The notes beneath the pieces were generated by a model. That model was given only the letters and a program-made list of their open reading frames with translations, did not search any database and had not been told where the DNA came from. Below, in pieces: positions 51,052 to 62,400 of a DNA stretch of 64,000 nucleotides. Origin of the DNA: Carettochelys insculpta (taxonomy: Eukaryota > Chordata > Testudines > Carettochelyidae); assembly GCF_033958435.1 (NCBI RefSeq), contig NC_134144.1:11278010-11342009 (forward strand). The letters are read 5' to 3'. Position 1 is the first letter of the stretch, and every line of letters starts with the position of its first letter. A program made the translations under genes and the position numbers.

Positions 51052-52389
51052 ATGGACCCCCAGCAGCAGCCGCCGCCGCCAGAGGTCCACCCAGCCACCC
51101 TGTAGGAGCAGTGCTCGCCCTGCTCAATGCCATGCAGGAGGCAGCTGATCACATCCTAGCCACAGAGAAGCAGCAGGGGAGGAGGAAGCAACCCCCAACC
51201 CTGCAGCACTCCGCCCACCCCCCCCGCCTCGCACGCCGCCGGCTGTGGAGCTACCCCACGAGCACCAACTGGTGGGAGCGGCTGGTGCTCGGAGAGTGGG
51301 ACGACGACCGCTGGCTCAGGAACTTTCGCATGAGCCGGCAGACATTTCTGGAGCTATGCCACTGGCTCACCCCCGCACTGAGGCACCAGGACACCTTCAT
51401 GCGGCATGCCCTCAGTGCGGAGAAAAGGGTCGGCATCGCTGTCTGGAAGCTGGCCACTCCAGACAGCTACCGATCTGTGGGCCAGCAGTTTGGCGTCGGC
51501 AAGGCCACCATCGGGGCTGTCCTCATGGAGGTAAGAGGACCCATGGGGGGAGCGGTAGGCAGCCCTGGCAGGGGAGGGCCACACACACCCTGCACACCCC
51601 TCACTGGTGCTCTCCCATGTGCTTCCCCTGCAGGTCGTCCGCGCCATCAACGCCCTGCTCCTCCACAGGCTCATGAGGCTTGGGGACCCGGATGCCACCA
51701 TCGCGGGCTTTGCCACCCTGGGCTTCCCCAATTGCTTCGGGGCTCTGGATGGGACCCACATCCCCATCCGCGCCCCGGAGCACAGTGGAGGATGCTACCT
51801 AAACCAGAAGGGCTACCACTCAGTAGTCCTCCAGGCCTTGGTGGACAGCCAGGGCCGCTTCCTGGACATATATGTGGGCTGGCCTGGCAGCACCCATAAC
51901 GCCCAGGTATTCTGAAACTCAGACCTGTGCCACTGGCTGGAGGCAGGGACCTTCATCCCCCAGCAGGAGATCCCTGTGGGGGACACCACCATGACCCTGT
52001 GCGTCATCGCAGACGCGGCATACCCCCTCCGGCCCTGGCTCATGCACCCTTACATGGGCCACCTGTCAGCCAGCCAGGAGCGCTTCAACACGCACCTGAA
52101 CCACGCGCGCCAGGTGGTGGAGCGCACATTTGGCTGCCTCAAGGGGCACTGGAGGTGTCTCCTCACCCGCCTTGATGCGGGCCCCACCAACATCCCCCAG
52201 ATTGTGGGTGCGTGCAGTGCCGTCCACAACCTCGTCGAGAGCAAGGGGGAGGCCTTCTTTCAGGGCTGGGCTGTGGAGGCCGGCAGGGCTGACATGCAGC
52301 CACCCGCTGCCCCCAGTCGCCAGGTGGACCCTGAAGGGACCCGGGTCCGGGAGGCCCTGCGGGCCCAGTTCTATAAGGCTGCAGGGTGA
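51052..52389 (+). pseudogene. HARBI1-like Harbinger transposase, two exons, one in-frame stop
   Basis: DDE-type transposase of the DDE_Tnp_4 family; the family cuts the element at its inverted repeats in the nucleus. Exon 1 runs to 51530; an intron 51531-51633 (GTAAGA...CCCCTGCAG) joins codons cleanly in phase 0; exon 2 is 51634-52389. Exon 1 holds the helix-turn-helix-like part (NWWERLVLGEWDDD, then YRSVGQQFGVGKATIG). Exon 2 holds all three acidic catalytic positions: D in GALDGTHIPI, D in VIADAAYPLRPW and E in ARQVVERTFGCLKGHW. Damage: TGA at 51913-51915 in the run AQVF-stop-NSDLC, where CGA (Arg) is expected, which looks like CpG deamination. The likely start ATG (51052, MDPQQQ) is in another frame from the rest of exon 1, implying a small indel near 51100 next to a TAG. 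A downstream ATG at about 51130 is the alternative start. Confidence 0.9.
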
Positions 52390-52486
52390 ATGCTGGCAGG
52401 CCCCCCACTGCACCCCCCCCATCCTCCACAACACTCCCTGCCCCTACGCCCACACCACAGAGCACAACCCCCCCACTTTTCTTGTA

Positions 52487-52492
52487 AATAAA
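52487..52492 (+). terminator. Polyadenylation signal AATAAA of the transposase gene
   Basis: AATAAA lies about 100 bases after the transposase stop codon (52387-52389), in the first AT-rich stretch of the element. It is on the same strand as the transposase and is a plausible 3' end for its mRNA. No cleavage site can be proven from sequence. Confidence 0.5.
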
Positions 52493-52769
52493 AACAGACA
52501 TGTTTGTCGTGAAACTAGAATATATATCTTGAACTTTTCTTCTTATATTATAACTATGTACAGCCAAAATAAATATTATATACATACACACGTATTATAA
52601 GATGAAAGGAAAAAAAAAAGGGAAGACAAGGAAAGGGAGAACTATTTACATGGGGGGGCAGGTATCATCATAACGTAATAGAACAGGGGTCTAATACAAA
52701 CTATTTACGAAACATAGGTGAGGGGGATATATACAAAGGAGGGGGGCCACGTCCTGGGCCCCACACCCC

Positions 52770-54263
52770 CTAACGTCCAGCGCTGGGGGTGGGCAGCCAT
52801 GACCCGCGCCTCGACCACAGCCCATGCCGGGGCTGGCTGGGGGCCGGGCGGACTGGGAGATAAGGCTGGCGGGTGTCAGCTGGCCCCAGGTGGTGGACAG
52901 CGGTTGGAGCGGCGGGCAGAGCGGCGGCCGGCTTGGCATGGGGGGCCAGGTAGTCCGCTATGTGCTCAAAAGTGCGCATAAAGGCCCCCCATGCCTCCTG
53001 GCGCCAGGCCAGCACCCGCTCTTGGAGCTGGAGGCAGCGCTCCTCCACCCGCAGATGGTGCTCGGAGATCTCCAGCTGCCGACGAAGGATGGCCAGCAGC
53101 TGGGGGTCCGTCGCCGTCCGGTGGTGGTGCTGGCTCCGCCGTCGTCCCCGCCCTGGGGCCGGTCAGTGCTCTGCCAAGGGGCTGGCCTGGAGTGATGGCC
53201 CCGGTGGGCTCTCCGGGACCACTGACACCTCGACGGCGCTCTCCGGTCCTTCCGATGGTGCAGCTGCGGAACACGGTGGGGAAGAAGAGCGGAGACAGCC
53301 GTTAGTGTGGGCCCCGAGCCGTGGCCCTTGTCCCCCCACCCCTCTGCTGCTGGTTCCCCATCCCCGTCCCTGGGAGATGCTGCTGCTACTGCTGATGGGT
53401 GTCCCGCCCCCTCCCCCTGGGGGACCCTAGGTTCCGCTCCCCCCATCCCCAGGGATGGGGCATGGCACTGTTGTGCTGGGGGGGCAGGGGCTGATGCACT
53501 CTTCTGAGGGACATGCCACTGCTGTCCTTGGGGCCATGGTCATCTGGGCATGGGGGGGGGCCCTGGTCATATCTATTACCCCTGCCCCTCAACCCCAGGG
53601 GTGTGCACCGGGGGGGTACATACCTGATGGTCCACTCCCACGGTCGGGGGACAGCCGGTGGGCGGATGCCCTGCTGGAGCTCCGGGACGGGATGTGGATC
53701 CGGAGCCCTGCGTCACTGGAGGAGGACTCCCCCTCCTCCTCCTCCTCTGGTGCCCCAGGGGTGGGCTCCTGGGGTGGGCCCTGGGGTGCGGGGCTTACCT
53801 CCAGGGCGGACTCCGCCTCCGGAGCCTGCTGGGGCTCGTCGGCCGAGGTATCGAGAGTGGCCGGAGGGGAGGAGGTGTGCCAGGGGCCCAGGATGGCCCT
53901 GAGCTCCCTGTAAAAGGGGCAAGTGATGGGGGCAGCCCCAGATCGGCCGGCCACATCCCAGGCCCGGGCATAACCCTGCCGCAGCTCCTTCACCTTACTC
54001 CTGACGTAGTCAGGAGTGCGGGCAGGGTGACCCTGGGCGGCCAGGCCCTCGGCCACCGAGCGAACGCATCTGCGTTCCACCTCTTGCTCCCTGTTACCTG
54101 GAGCACCTCCTCCTCACTCCAGAGCCCCAGCAGGTCCCGAAGCTCAGCCTCCGTCCAGGAGGGGCCCCGCTGCCGCTTCCCAGCCTGGCTGCCGGTCTGG
54201 GAGCCCTGGCTCCCCCTTGGGGGCGGTGCCCTGGGGGCGCTTAGGGGGCTGGGGGGTGGCCAT
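52770..54263 (-). pseudogene. Harbinger Myb/SANT-like DNA-binding protein, two exons, frameshifted
   Basis: Second Harbinger protein; in this superfamily it binds the element ends and helps bring the transposase to DNA. Exon 1 (54263 down to 53624) starts at MATPQPPKR and holds a trihelix/Myb-SANT-like domain: SWTEAELRDLLGLW, then RSKVKELRQGYARAW and CPFYRELRAILG, followed by an acidic, serine-rich tail (EEEEEGESSSSD). The intron is 53264-53623 (GTATGT...TTCCGCAG), and its phase matches across the junction. Exon 2 encodes a helical C-terminus (QLLAILRRQLEI, EERCLQLQERVLAWRQEAW) ending at 52770. Damage: a one-base frameshift inside the Myb domain near 54070, probably another near 54210, and a TGA at 53163-53165 that would be CGA before CpG decay. 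It is transcribed toward the transposase gene. Confidence 0.78.
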
Positions 54264-56043
54264 CGCAGTGCTGGGGGGTTCTTGTGGCTGCAGAGGAGCA
54301 TGCAGGCTGGCCGCGTGGCTGTGCTGCTGCCTGCACACTCTCTCAGCTTCCTGCACAGGAAGGCAGGGGGTGGGGACCTTTAAGGGGCTGCTGCATGCGG
54401 CGACCATCGAGCTCAGGGGCTGGAGAGAGAGTCTCTCAACCCCTCAGCTGATGGCCACCATGGTGGACCCCGCTATTTCGATGTTGCAGGACACGCAACG
54501 GCTACACGTTCCCTACTTCCTGATGGGGATAGCAACTTCGATGTCTCACTGCCCTACGTCGATGTCGACTTCAAAATAGCGCCCGCCACATGTAGCCGTG
54601 ACGGGCGCTATTTCGAAGTTGGCGCAGCTACTTCGAAGTAGCCGGCACGTGTAGACGCGGCCCTGGACAAGTAGGTGGAAGAGAATCCAATAGCCCACAG
54701 TGAATGTGAGCATCCTTCTGCCATCCAAGCTGCACACTTTTTTTCCTGCCCTCCAGCTCCCCTGAGTCCATAGTGTGGAAAAATCCCACTACTAATTAAT
54801 TTGAGCACAATGTCCAAAACCCTGACAGTAACCGTACAGCAATCAGGTCATGGTAGGTCTACATGGTTACTGCAGCAATGCAGACTCCCTGGGATCTGCT
54901 TCTCTCCCACCCCGGGGGGCTCCATTCACAGCTGGGCTGCAAGCACTCTGCCTCCTGGGTTGGGCTCACAGCCAAAACCAGTCCCCGCAAGGGGGTGCTT
55001 ACCTTGCCAGTGAGTGGCAGTGCCTGGGCTGGCTGCAAACATGCTGCTGGCTGGAGGGGTTGAGCTCCCAGCCTGAACCTGCACCTCCCCCCAAAAGAAG
55101 GGTGTTTACTATACCAGAGAGAGCAGTGGCTGGGCGGGCTGGCCAATTCACAGCTGGGCTGCAAACATGCTGCTGGTTGGCTCCCAGCCTGAACCCACCC
55201 CCACAGATTTTACTTCCTTAAACAAAAAAGGCAGGGAGCCCTCCTACTACCTCCTACCGCAGCTCCACTCTTGCCCACGCTGTTTCTGACTTTGCTCCCT
55301 GTCGACTACATGGAACAGCTGTGATTGGAGCGGAGGCAAAAACAACCTGGGAAAAACTCCAAGGCTGCAGAGTTTGCAGGAGCTGAGCAAAATCCTGGAT
55401 GTTTTCCAATTTTGTAAAAGCCTGGCGGACAAAGAGTTAACCAGATGTATGGTGAGCTGAATTCCCACATCCGGAGCCACAGAGGAGTCAGTGCTTGGAG
55501 CCGCAAGTGACTCCTCAAAGAGCCTCATGTGGCTCCAGAGCCACAGGCTGCCGACCCCACGCTAGGTCTTGGTTTGTTCCAAAAGTGAAAAGCCAGCAGG
55601 GGCGAGTATAGCCTCCTGGTAAGAAACTGGCCAGCCAGGAGACAGCCTATGTTAAACCAGGGTGTAGCCATGGATGGGCTTGTGTGGGCCACTTAGCATC
55701 TAGGCTCACTCCATCTGGTAGCTCCAGCTAGAATGGGAAACAGGTCCAAGGGCTTGCAGGCCTGTGAGCCCTGATCCCACTCCCCAGCAGGAGCGTCTGG
55801 TGGGCAGAGAGGAGCAAGTCCCCATTCACTGACACTGCTCTGCCACTGGAGCCCTGAATGGGGATGAACATGCTAAACCTCCATGACCCAACCCCACTCC
55901 CCCATCGCAGTGCCAAGTGGGCAAAGAAGAGCATGCCCTCAATTCTCATTAGCCCTAGCAGGAGTACTTAGCTGTGAGGTCCTTAAAACATGAATTTTTT
56001 TAAAGGGTCAAATAGAAACAAAGTACACGTGTATCACTTACAA

Positions 56044-56300
56044 CAGTGGTTCTCAAACTTTGGTACTGGTGACTGCTTTCACATAGCAAACCTTCTGAGG
56101 AGCAGGGGGTGAAGAGGTGGTGGAGATGGAGGTTCATTTTTATGGGGCTCCTCACCAGAGCATCTATCCCTCCCCCTGCTCCAAGTCTGATTGGAGAGGA
56201 GCTAGAGATTGTCCCATCACTCCTGAACTCCTACATCATTGCTCACCCACCCATCCGCACCCTGGCTATACCAGTGCATTGAAGTGCTTCCATAACTCTG
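56044..56300. mobile_element. hAT-like fragment (one end)
   Basis: CAGTGGTTCTCAAACTTTGGTACTGGTGACTGCTTTCACATAGCAAACC is a hAT-type left end of a kind very common in reptiles. It runs into GC-rich sequence to about 56300. No matching right end was found. Confidence 0.55.
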
Positions 56301-56950
56301 CTTTAAGCGCCGAAAAATAAGTCACTCCTCTTTTTAATTTTCCAAATAAAGAAGAAGAATGACTATAGAAATGAGCATTCATGCTTTGATTGAGCACAAT
56401 AAACTGGATGGAAAGAGATTTGTAATAAATGGCCTACAAAATTAAAGTCATAATTCAAAATTTTGTTCCTAACACAAAAAGGCCAACTGTGATGGGAAAA
56501 AGTCACCCATCAAATATGTATCAAACTATCTGTTGGAAAGGTCATTCCAATGACAATTACTCTCTTGATCGGCTATGCATTCCATGTTCTACAGACGACG
56601 GTAAATCACACACCCCTAGAAATTTTAAAACTGCCTTTGTTGAAATCAGAACTCATATCCAGTGCTGAATGTACACAAAAATACCAAACACCACAGAGGT
56701 CTGAAATCACGTTCTTGGTGCAGTTGGATAATTACTGCCTGAAAAATATCTGGTATAAACAGACAGTAACAACCATTCATACCAGGGCCCAGAATGGCTT
56801 TTAAACTGGCCCTAAAAGGAATCAGCCCAGGTATTGTACACAAGGCAAATACTAAAAAAATACAATTTTGATCAAACTCAGGAAAGCATATCACTACAAC
56901 TTACATAACATCATGAGACCTGAGAGACAATTAGAATGCCAGTTTTATTG

Positions 56951-57147
56951 TCATGTATGAGCGGGGTACCCATGTTAGTCTGTATCTGCCAAAAAAAAAA
57001 ACAACAAACACGAGATGTCCTGTGGCACCCTACAGACTAATATATTGGAGCATAAGCTTTCATGGACAAAGATCCACTCCGTCAGATGTGCGCTCCAATA
57101 TATCTGTTAGGTCTATAAGGTGCCACAGGACTCCTCGTTGTTTTAGT
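56951..57147. repeat. Palindromic Penelope-like repeat, copy 3
   Basis: It starts with GCGGGGTACCCATGTTAGTCTGTATCTGCC and an A-run. The palindrome follows: ACAACAAACACGAGATGTCCTGTGGCACC against GGTGCCACAGGACTCCTCGTTGTTT. The central segment is GGACAAAGATCCACTCCGTCAGATG. Same family and layout as copies at 2881 and 5415. Confidence 0.72.
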
Positions 57148-58952
57148 TTAATGTTCAGTAAATTATTACATCCCCTTAGTATCCAATGGCCAGTCTGTGT
57201 TTCTTATTTTTCTACAGAAATTTCAGGACACAATCACAAACAGATACTTTACCCAGTAAGTGCGCTCCATTTTAAGACAGTGCCTCTCAGCTAGGATGGT
57301 TAAATTCACTCAGACTTCAATTTCATTACTTAGTATCACCTGAGGCAACCTACATTTGTCCTAATGTACTTAAAAGGTAACTCTCAGTAGGTAGCCCATT
57401 CTAACCTCATTACAAAGCTATGGCACTTTCTCTTATATTAAGATACCTTTACTTTTTAGGTTAAAGCCAATTTTAATTACTCATAATAGCAGCTATCTAC
57501 ATAATTTGTTTGACTACCTGTCTTTGGTATTTTTAGAGTGCCTGTCATCATGGTATTTAAATTCTCATAAGTACAAGGACTAGCTTAACAGAAGGCGACC
57601 AGGCACACAATCAGGCAACTGGCTTACTCCAATCCTCCAAAAGAAAGTTAATCCATTTCTAAAAGTATGAACCCTTTTGTATGCTTCACTCTGGATTAAA
57701 TTCAAAAAGCAACTCTAACCCTTAAAGTGAAATATAGTAGTTCTCTTTTTCATATTAGAAAAAAAAGTAAAAGTAAAAACTTAAGAGGTTTTAACAAAAA
57801 TACTGACTTTTATTTACATTTTTGTTTTTAGGGATTCCAGAAGAAGTTTCAACAGCCTGATCTTTTCCTGTCACACATTACAAAACACCTATTTATTTTC
57901 ATTAATTACATTTCTACAAAGCACAGTAATTGCACCTTTACTTCATATAGCCATAGCCAAACTTCTGTGGGGTTTTCAGTGTTTAGAGTGGCACATCACA
58001 GAAGCATGAAGGGAATGAAAAAGTTTTAAAATTTTTCACCTTGGATTCAGACATTTACCTATCACTACAAGAATCCGAGATGTTAAATTTTCAGTAGTGA
58101 TTTCAGTTAAATTTTCAGTTAATCCAGACCCTTAAACTTCAGAACTGAAATATTATATCAGCATGAAAAGAACTTAATGCCTTCTTATCTTAAGGCATTA
58201 CACAATTACCAGTAAATGCACTGCTTGTAGACTCTCTTTTTCTCCCTAATGTACCAGGCTTAAAAGAGATCGTATCTTCAGGATGAAATTTGGAGTTTGA
58301 TTAGATCCTGGCTAAATCACTACATCTGCCAGTTGCAGACTGACGTCAGGGCCTAGGGTCACCTCTGTCACCATGGAGCACCTGTTTTCAGTGCTCCACC
58401 AAGGAAGTGTATAGATTGAATTGAGTTCCAGGTGCCTCTGACAATCACCACTTCTCCACTGAATCACTGCTGATTGTTCAGTTGCCTAAACTAGAAACTT
58501 TCTATTTTGTGCGCCCACGATAGGTGAACTGCAACACCTGTTGCAAGAGCTGCACGTACATACCACATTGTTATTTTGCAAGTTTTTGTGTCTCATAGCA
58601 TTGCTGCCACATGGTGCAGGGATGGTCCAAAAATCAGTACTTAGCATGCTAGCGTGACATCCCATAGTGCTCTCTCACTGTGCTTCAGACATTCCAGGGA
58701 CTTTTCTCTCTGTACATTGTGGTTTTCCCCCAAAGGCGACATTGGTATTTATGGCTCCAGCACAAACTAAACAAGTCCCCTGACTAACTTCCTGTCCTCC
58801 CATCATTCATCTCCATTAGAGAATGCACGTCAAATTACAGGGTAAGGTTACATCATAAGAGTTGCAAATGTTGGATTCTTGGCATTCATGTGACACTCTT
58901 CTATTTCAGAATGGCTATATCTCGAAATGGAAATGCTACACCTTACTATAGT

Positions 58953-59291
58953 CAGGGGTCAGCAACCTCCAACACAGGTGCCAAGAGTGGCATGAGAGCC
59001 GATTTTCATTAGCACACAAGGCTGGAGCTCAGCAGTGCCCCTCGTCCCTCATGTGGCTGGAAGTTTGCTCAAAGTCAAGCCACCTGTAATTAACTACCAC
59101 CACCTAAATGGTAAAGCTCTGCATGTTAATTTATTTATTAACGAAGCTGTTGTAGGCAGGACTATTAGTGCCTTTAAAATATAATGCCGTAAACGTAAGA
59201 CATAAACGTAAAACATAAAGCACTCGGACTGTACAGAAAGGTTTAAAAGTCAAATGTTGGCACTCCACCTCGAAAAGCTCTCTGACTCCTG
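58953..59291. mobile_element. hAT-like MITE (339 bp)
   Basis: The element starts CAGGGGTCAGCAACCTCCAACACAGGTGCCAAGAGTGGC and ends TGGCACTCCACCTCGAAAAGCTCTCTGACTCCTG, the inverted form. It is related to the CAGGGGTC family at 27989 but has a different interior. Flanking octamers ACTATAGT and CTTTAAGT agree at only half the positions, so the copy is old. Confidence 0.68.
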
Positions 59292-59388
59292 CTTTAAGTA
59301 ATATACAACCATATTTAGAGACCAAAGAACAATTGCCAATATTGTGAACTGTTTGATGCTGAGGGACTTCTGGTAACTCATCAAAACA

Positions 59389-59478
59389 AGAAGCAGTCAA
59401 GTACCACTTTAAAGACTAGCAAAATAATTTATTAGATGAGCTTTCGTGGGACAGACCCACTTCTTCAGACCATGGTAA
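59389..59478 (-). repeat. Penelope-like repeat, second subfamily
   Basis: The plus-strand text AGCAGTCAAGTACCACTTTAAAGACTAGCAAAATAATTTATTAGATGAGCTTTCGTGGGACAGACCCACTTCTTCAGACC is the reverse complement of the 29879 unit with few changes, including the hammerhead-like segment in full. It overlaps no other element. Confidence 0.7.
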
Positions 59479-62400
59479 GTCATGTTATCTGTTTCCTGTG
59501 TACAGCAGGAAGCATCACCTGGTAGATGATGCTGATGCTCACACTGGAACTATTGCCTATACCTATAGAGGAGTGTTCACTAAGGCATATTTTTTTCTGG
59601 TTATTAAAATTAGCAGAAAATGCAATAGATGTTTAAAATATATTCGTGGATACTCTCTACTACTATGAGCACAACACTGAATATAGGTGACCTTTCATTT
59701 GGAATCGATTTGTAGAGAGTGACTCAACATGGGTCCAACACTGCTCAGCTACTCAAGAAAAAGTATTGACAATAGTTTTGTGGTCCTGCAATTAATTTAT
59801 ACATAACACATTAGACCCCTCAACTCTCAAGAGCATATCTTGCACTCCTCATGTCAGTGGTTCACTTTTAATAGTCCTGAGATTAAGTGCTTATACGCTT
59901 TAACAGCTCAATCTATTAGCATAAAAATATTCAGATAAAATTGTACATGATTTATTTTAGTGTCTATTTCATTTATGTAACCACTTTCATCTTGAGCTAC
60001 AGAAAAGCCCTTAAGTAATGGATGACATCCATGTACATAGTTTGCCAAGAAAAGCCTACCTCTAAGGTGAAATATGACAACTCTTAAGTGGCTAACCCCA
60101 CTACAACAATAGCTTACAACAAGAAATAAAGAATACCAGTCAACTATGTATATATAAAAATAATGTAGTTCCTTTTTCTATAAAGTCTCTCAACAAGCTA
60201 ACAAAAGCCAAAAAGAAGCATCACTCAATGGACAACTGAAAAATCAAAACACTAACTCAATAGAAAAAAAATGAAAAAATTCAGAGAGCTAATAAAACCC
60301 AGCCATTTCGACTGTCAGTTTACAATGCTTTCTGTAGGTTTTTTCTAATTCCCTTTATGATTATCAATTATGAATGCATTTTAGTATACTGCATACTTGT
60401 ATTACAAATCCTACAGATAACATCTATTTACCTGCATGCTACATGTTTGTGTGATATTACAAATATATCTATCTATAGATAGAGATTACAAACATTAAGC
60501 CCAACTTGTGTTATTTTTAATTTGCAAGCAGGAATGTGGCCAGGACACACAAATTGTGTCATGTAGAAAATGTGAGTATTTGGTTTTATAAATATGTGCG
60601 CCTCAGTATAACAACTCTCACCATTATCCTGCCTGTGAGAGGGAAATGAACAGCAATGGCAAAGATGAGGTACCATCTTGGAGGCCTTGGGGAAACAACA
60701 GGGAAGCTACAAGTCTCCAATTAGTCTGGCAAGGTTTACTCTTCCCATGCTGAATTTAAGATCCAAGGGGAAACTGAAACCCAAAAGAGTCTAGCCTTGA
60801 TAGGAAGGAGGATGGCCAATCATCAACTGAGAGGTTAGTCTCTGATGGAGACCCAACATTCTATGGAGGCCACTGGGATGAATGGAAGTGTGCCCCCCCA
60901 CCCACCCAAAAAAAACAAACAAAAACCACTACTCTGCAGACCTACCACAGATGGGTATACCCAACAGCTGGGAATCTCTGCTCTGTAGCTCCCTATGTAG
61001 AATGGTGTCCACCTCCTGATGGAGAATTTCCTCTTAAGAATAGCTCCTAAACACAGACCAGGATGTGGGTTTGGGAAGTGAGTTGGAAGAGATCAAGTTT
61101 TTCATTCTCCCACTCCCACCTCCTGACTATTAACTGGAAAATGTGTGTGAAACTTATTTCTAAAAATCTGATTTGAGTTTACTTGACTTTTGACTTTACC
61201 TTTGCAATGTCTGTTTCACAAACGCAGGTTTTGTTTTAGGGTAACTCAGTGTAGCCAGTGTTTCTTGGCAACCTTACTATCCTTATGAAGTACATTTGAG
61301 TTATGAATTGAAGAGGCTGGGGTTCTGGGCTTATCATTGAATCCACGCACACTGTAATGTACACAAGATACTCAAGTGCTTTCCATTTAAAAAACAAAAA
61401 CAAAAAAAGGCAAGATACAGGGAGAATCTCAGCTTTGAGTAGAAACTAACAGTCCCACCTCAATTTTCATGACACAGTCCCATCCACATTCAATGGAATG
61501 GAGACAATATTGCTATTCTTTCTGAAGAAACAAGGAAACTGGTCATGTGAAAGTATATATCAGATCTAATTTTAAGTATGTGCATACACCCTAAATGAAT
61601 GAAAAAGTATAAAATTACCATACTGTATTACCATACTACCATAGCTAACAACTAAATTATTCCTCGACTGCATGAATAAGGAATTAGTCTGTGAAAAACG
61701 CCTTGGCCTCAGTGTTAATTGTTTGTAATCAGGCCTAACAAGAAACCAATAAAATAAAAGCTTGTGACTTATAAATCTAACTGAAGCAAGCGAGCCAACC
61801 CCAGTTCACTCTGGGAATTTCAGTTCTGAATTCCAAAGACTTCAGCAAAGTCCTTCTAGCAATAACAAACTACTACATAATAACTCGCTCTATAATTTGA
61901 AATCAGACACTGTTGGAAGCAATACACGATACCCTGCTTCACTTCTGCTGTGTGTGTGGTGCAAGTATGTTTATCTAGGATCAGATGCCAAAACTTAACC
62001 TCATATTATGGGCATGGCAGATACTTAAGATGTGGTGGCCTAATTAAAGGCATCATGTTCCCCTTCACTTTCTTAAAGGCAACACTTCAAAATACGGTTT
62101 AGCTTTTGTATAACAGTGGATGCAAATGCTTCCATCTGTTTCTCTGTGAAGTAAGATTTAATGAACAGAAAAAGACATTGAGACAATAATCGATAGTTGT
62201 ATAATTATCTACAAACTGTTAAAAAGAAATAAGTGCTAAATATTATGAAAACAATTAAATAAAAGCTGAGATGCATTTTTGAAAAAAATGTTAAGACATA
62301 TATGGGAACAATATAAGGTGGGAGGTACCCTTACCTTTAAACTCAAATAAGGTTGCTTTTAAAATAAGAATTGGATCGTTTTCAAAGTTCAAGAGATTTG

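Larger units (their letters stand above)
50694..54662. mobile_element. Near-complete PIF/Harbinger DNA transposon (3.97 kb)
   Basis: Seen: terminal inverted repeats. The left end begins GGCTACGTCTCCACGTGT and the right end read inward begins GGCCGCGTCTACACGTGC. Both are flanked by a 3-bp duplication CTG (50691-50693 and 54663-54665). Subterminal regions hold short palindromes built around TTTCGA. The element is strikingly GC-rich and CpG-containing against AT-rich flanks. Inside are a HARBI1-type transposase (plus strand) and a Myb/SANT-like gene (minus strand), arranged convergently. Known: PIF/Harbinger elements make 3-bp duplications and encode exactly this pair of proteins, both needed for transposition. 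Inferred: a relatively young insertion, since damage is limited to a few frameshifts and two stops. It lies inside an older hAT-like repeat. Confidence 0.93.
49750..55559. mobile_element. hAT-like repeat split by the Harbinger insertion
   Basis: The left end CAGGGGGTCTGCAACC and following 170 bases match the left end of the 27989-28725 element, including the CAATACTTCAAGAGC-type and AGTCCTTAAATAAAT-type runs. The right end (about 55470-55559) matches its right end: AGAGGAGTCAG, then GGAGCCGCAAGTG, AAAGAGCC and GAGCCACAGGCTGCCGACCCC. CAGGGGTC-type ends are typical of hAT elements. The sequence between is about 1.8 kb once the Harbinger is subtracted. It includes another hAT-like start near 50053 (AGGGGTAAGCAAACTTTATG), so further nesting is likely. 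The 8-bp duplication expected for hAT is not clear. Confidence 0.7.

Noticed and set aside
50937..51899. Single 320-residue open frame as one protein
   Set aside because: It reads through a clear GT-AG intron (51531-51633) into a wrong frame; the real product is the two-exon transposase.
53307..54383. Plus-strand open frames over the Harbinger right half (up to 241 residues)
   Set aside because: Shadows of the minus-strand Myb/SANT-like gene in CpG-rich sequence; no domain.
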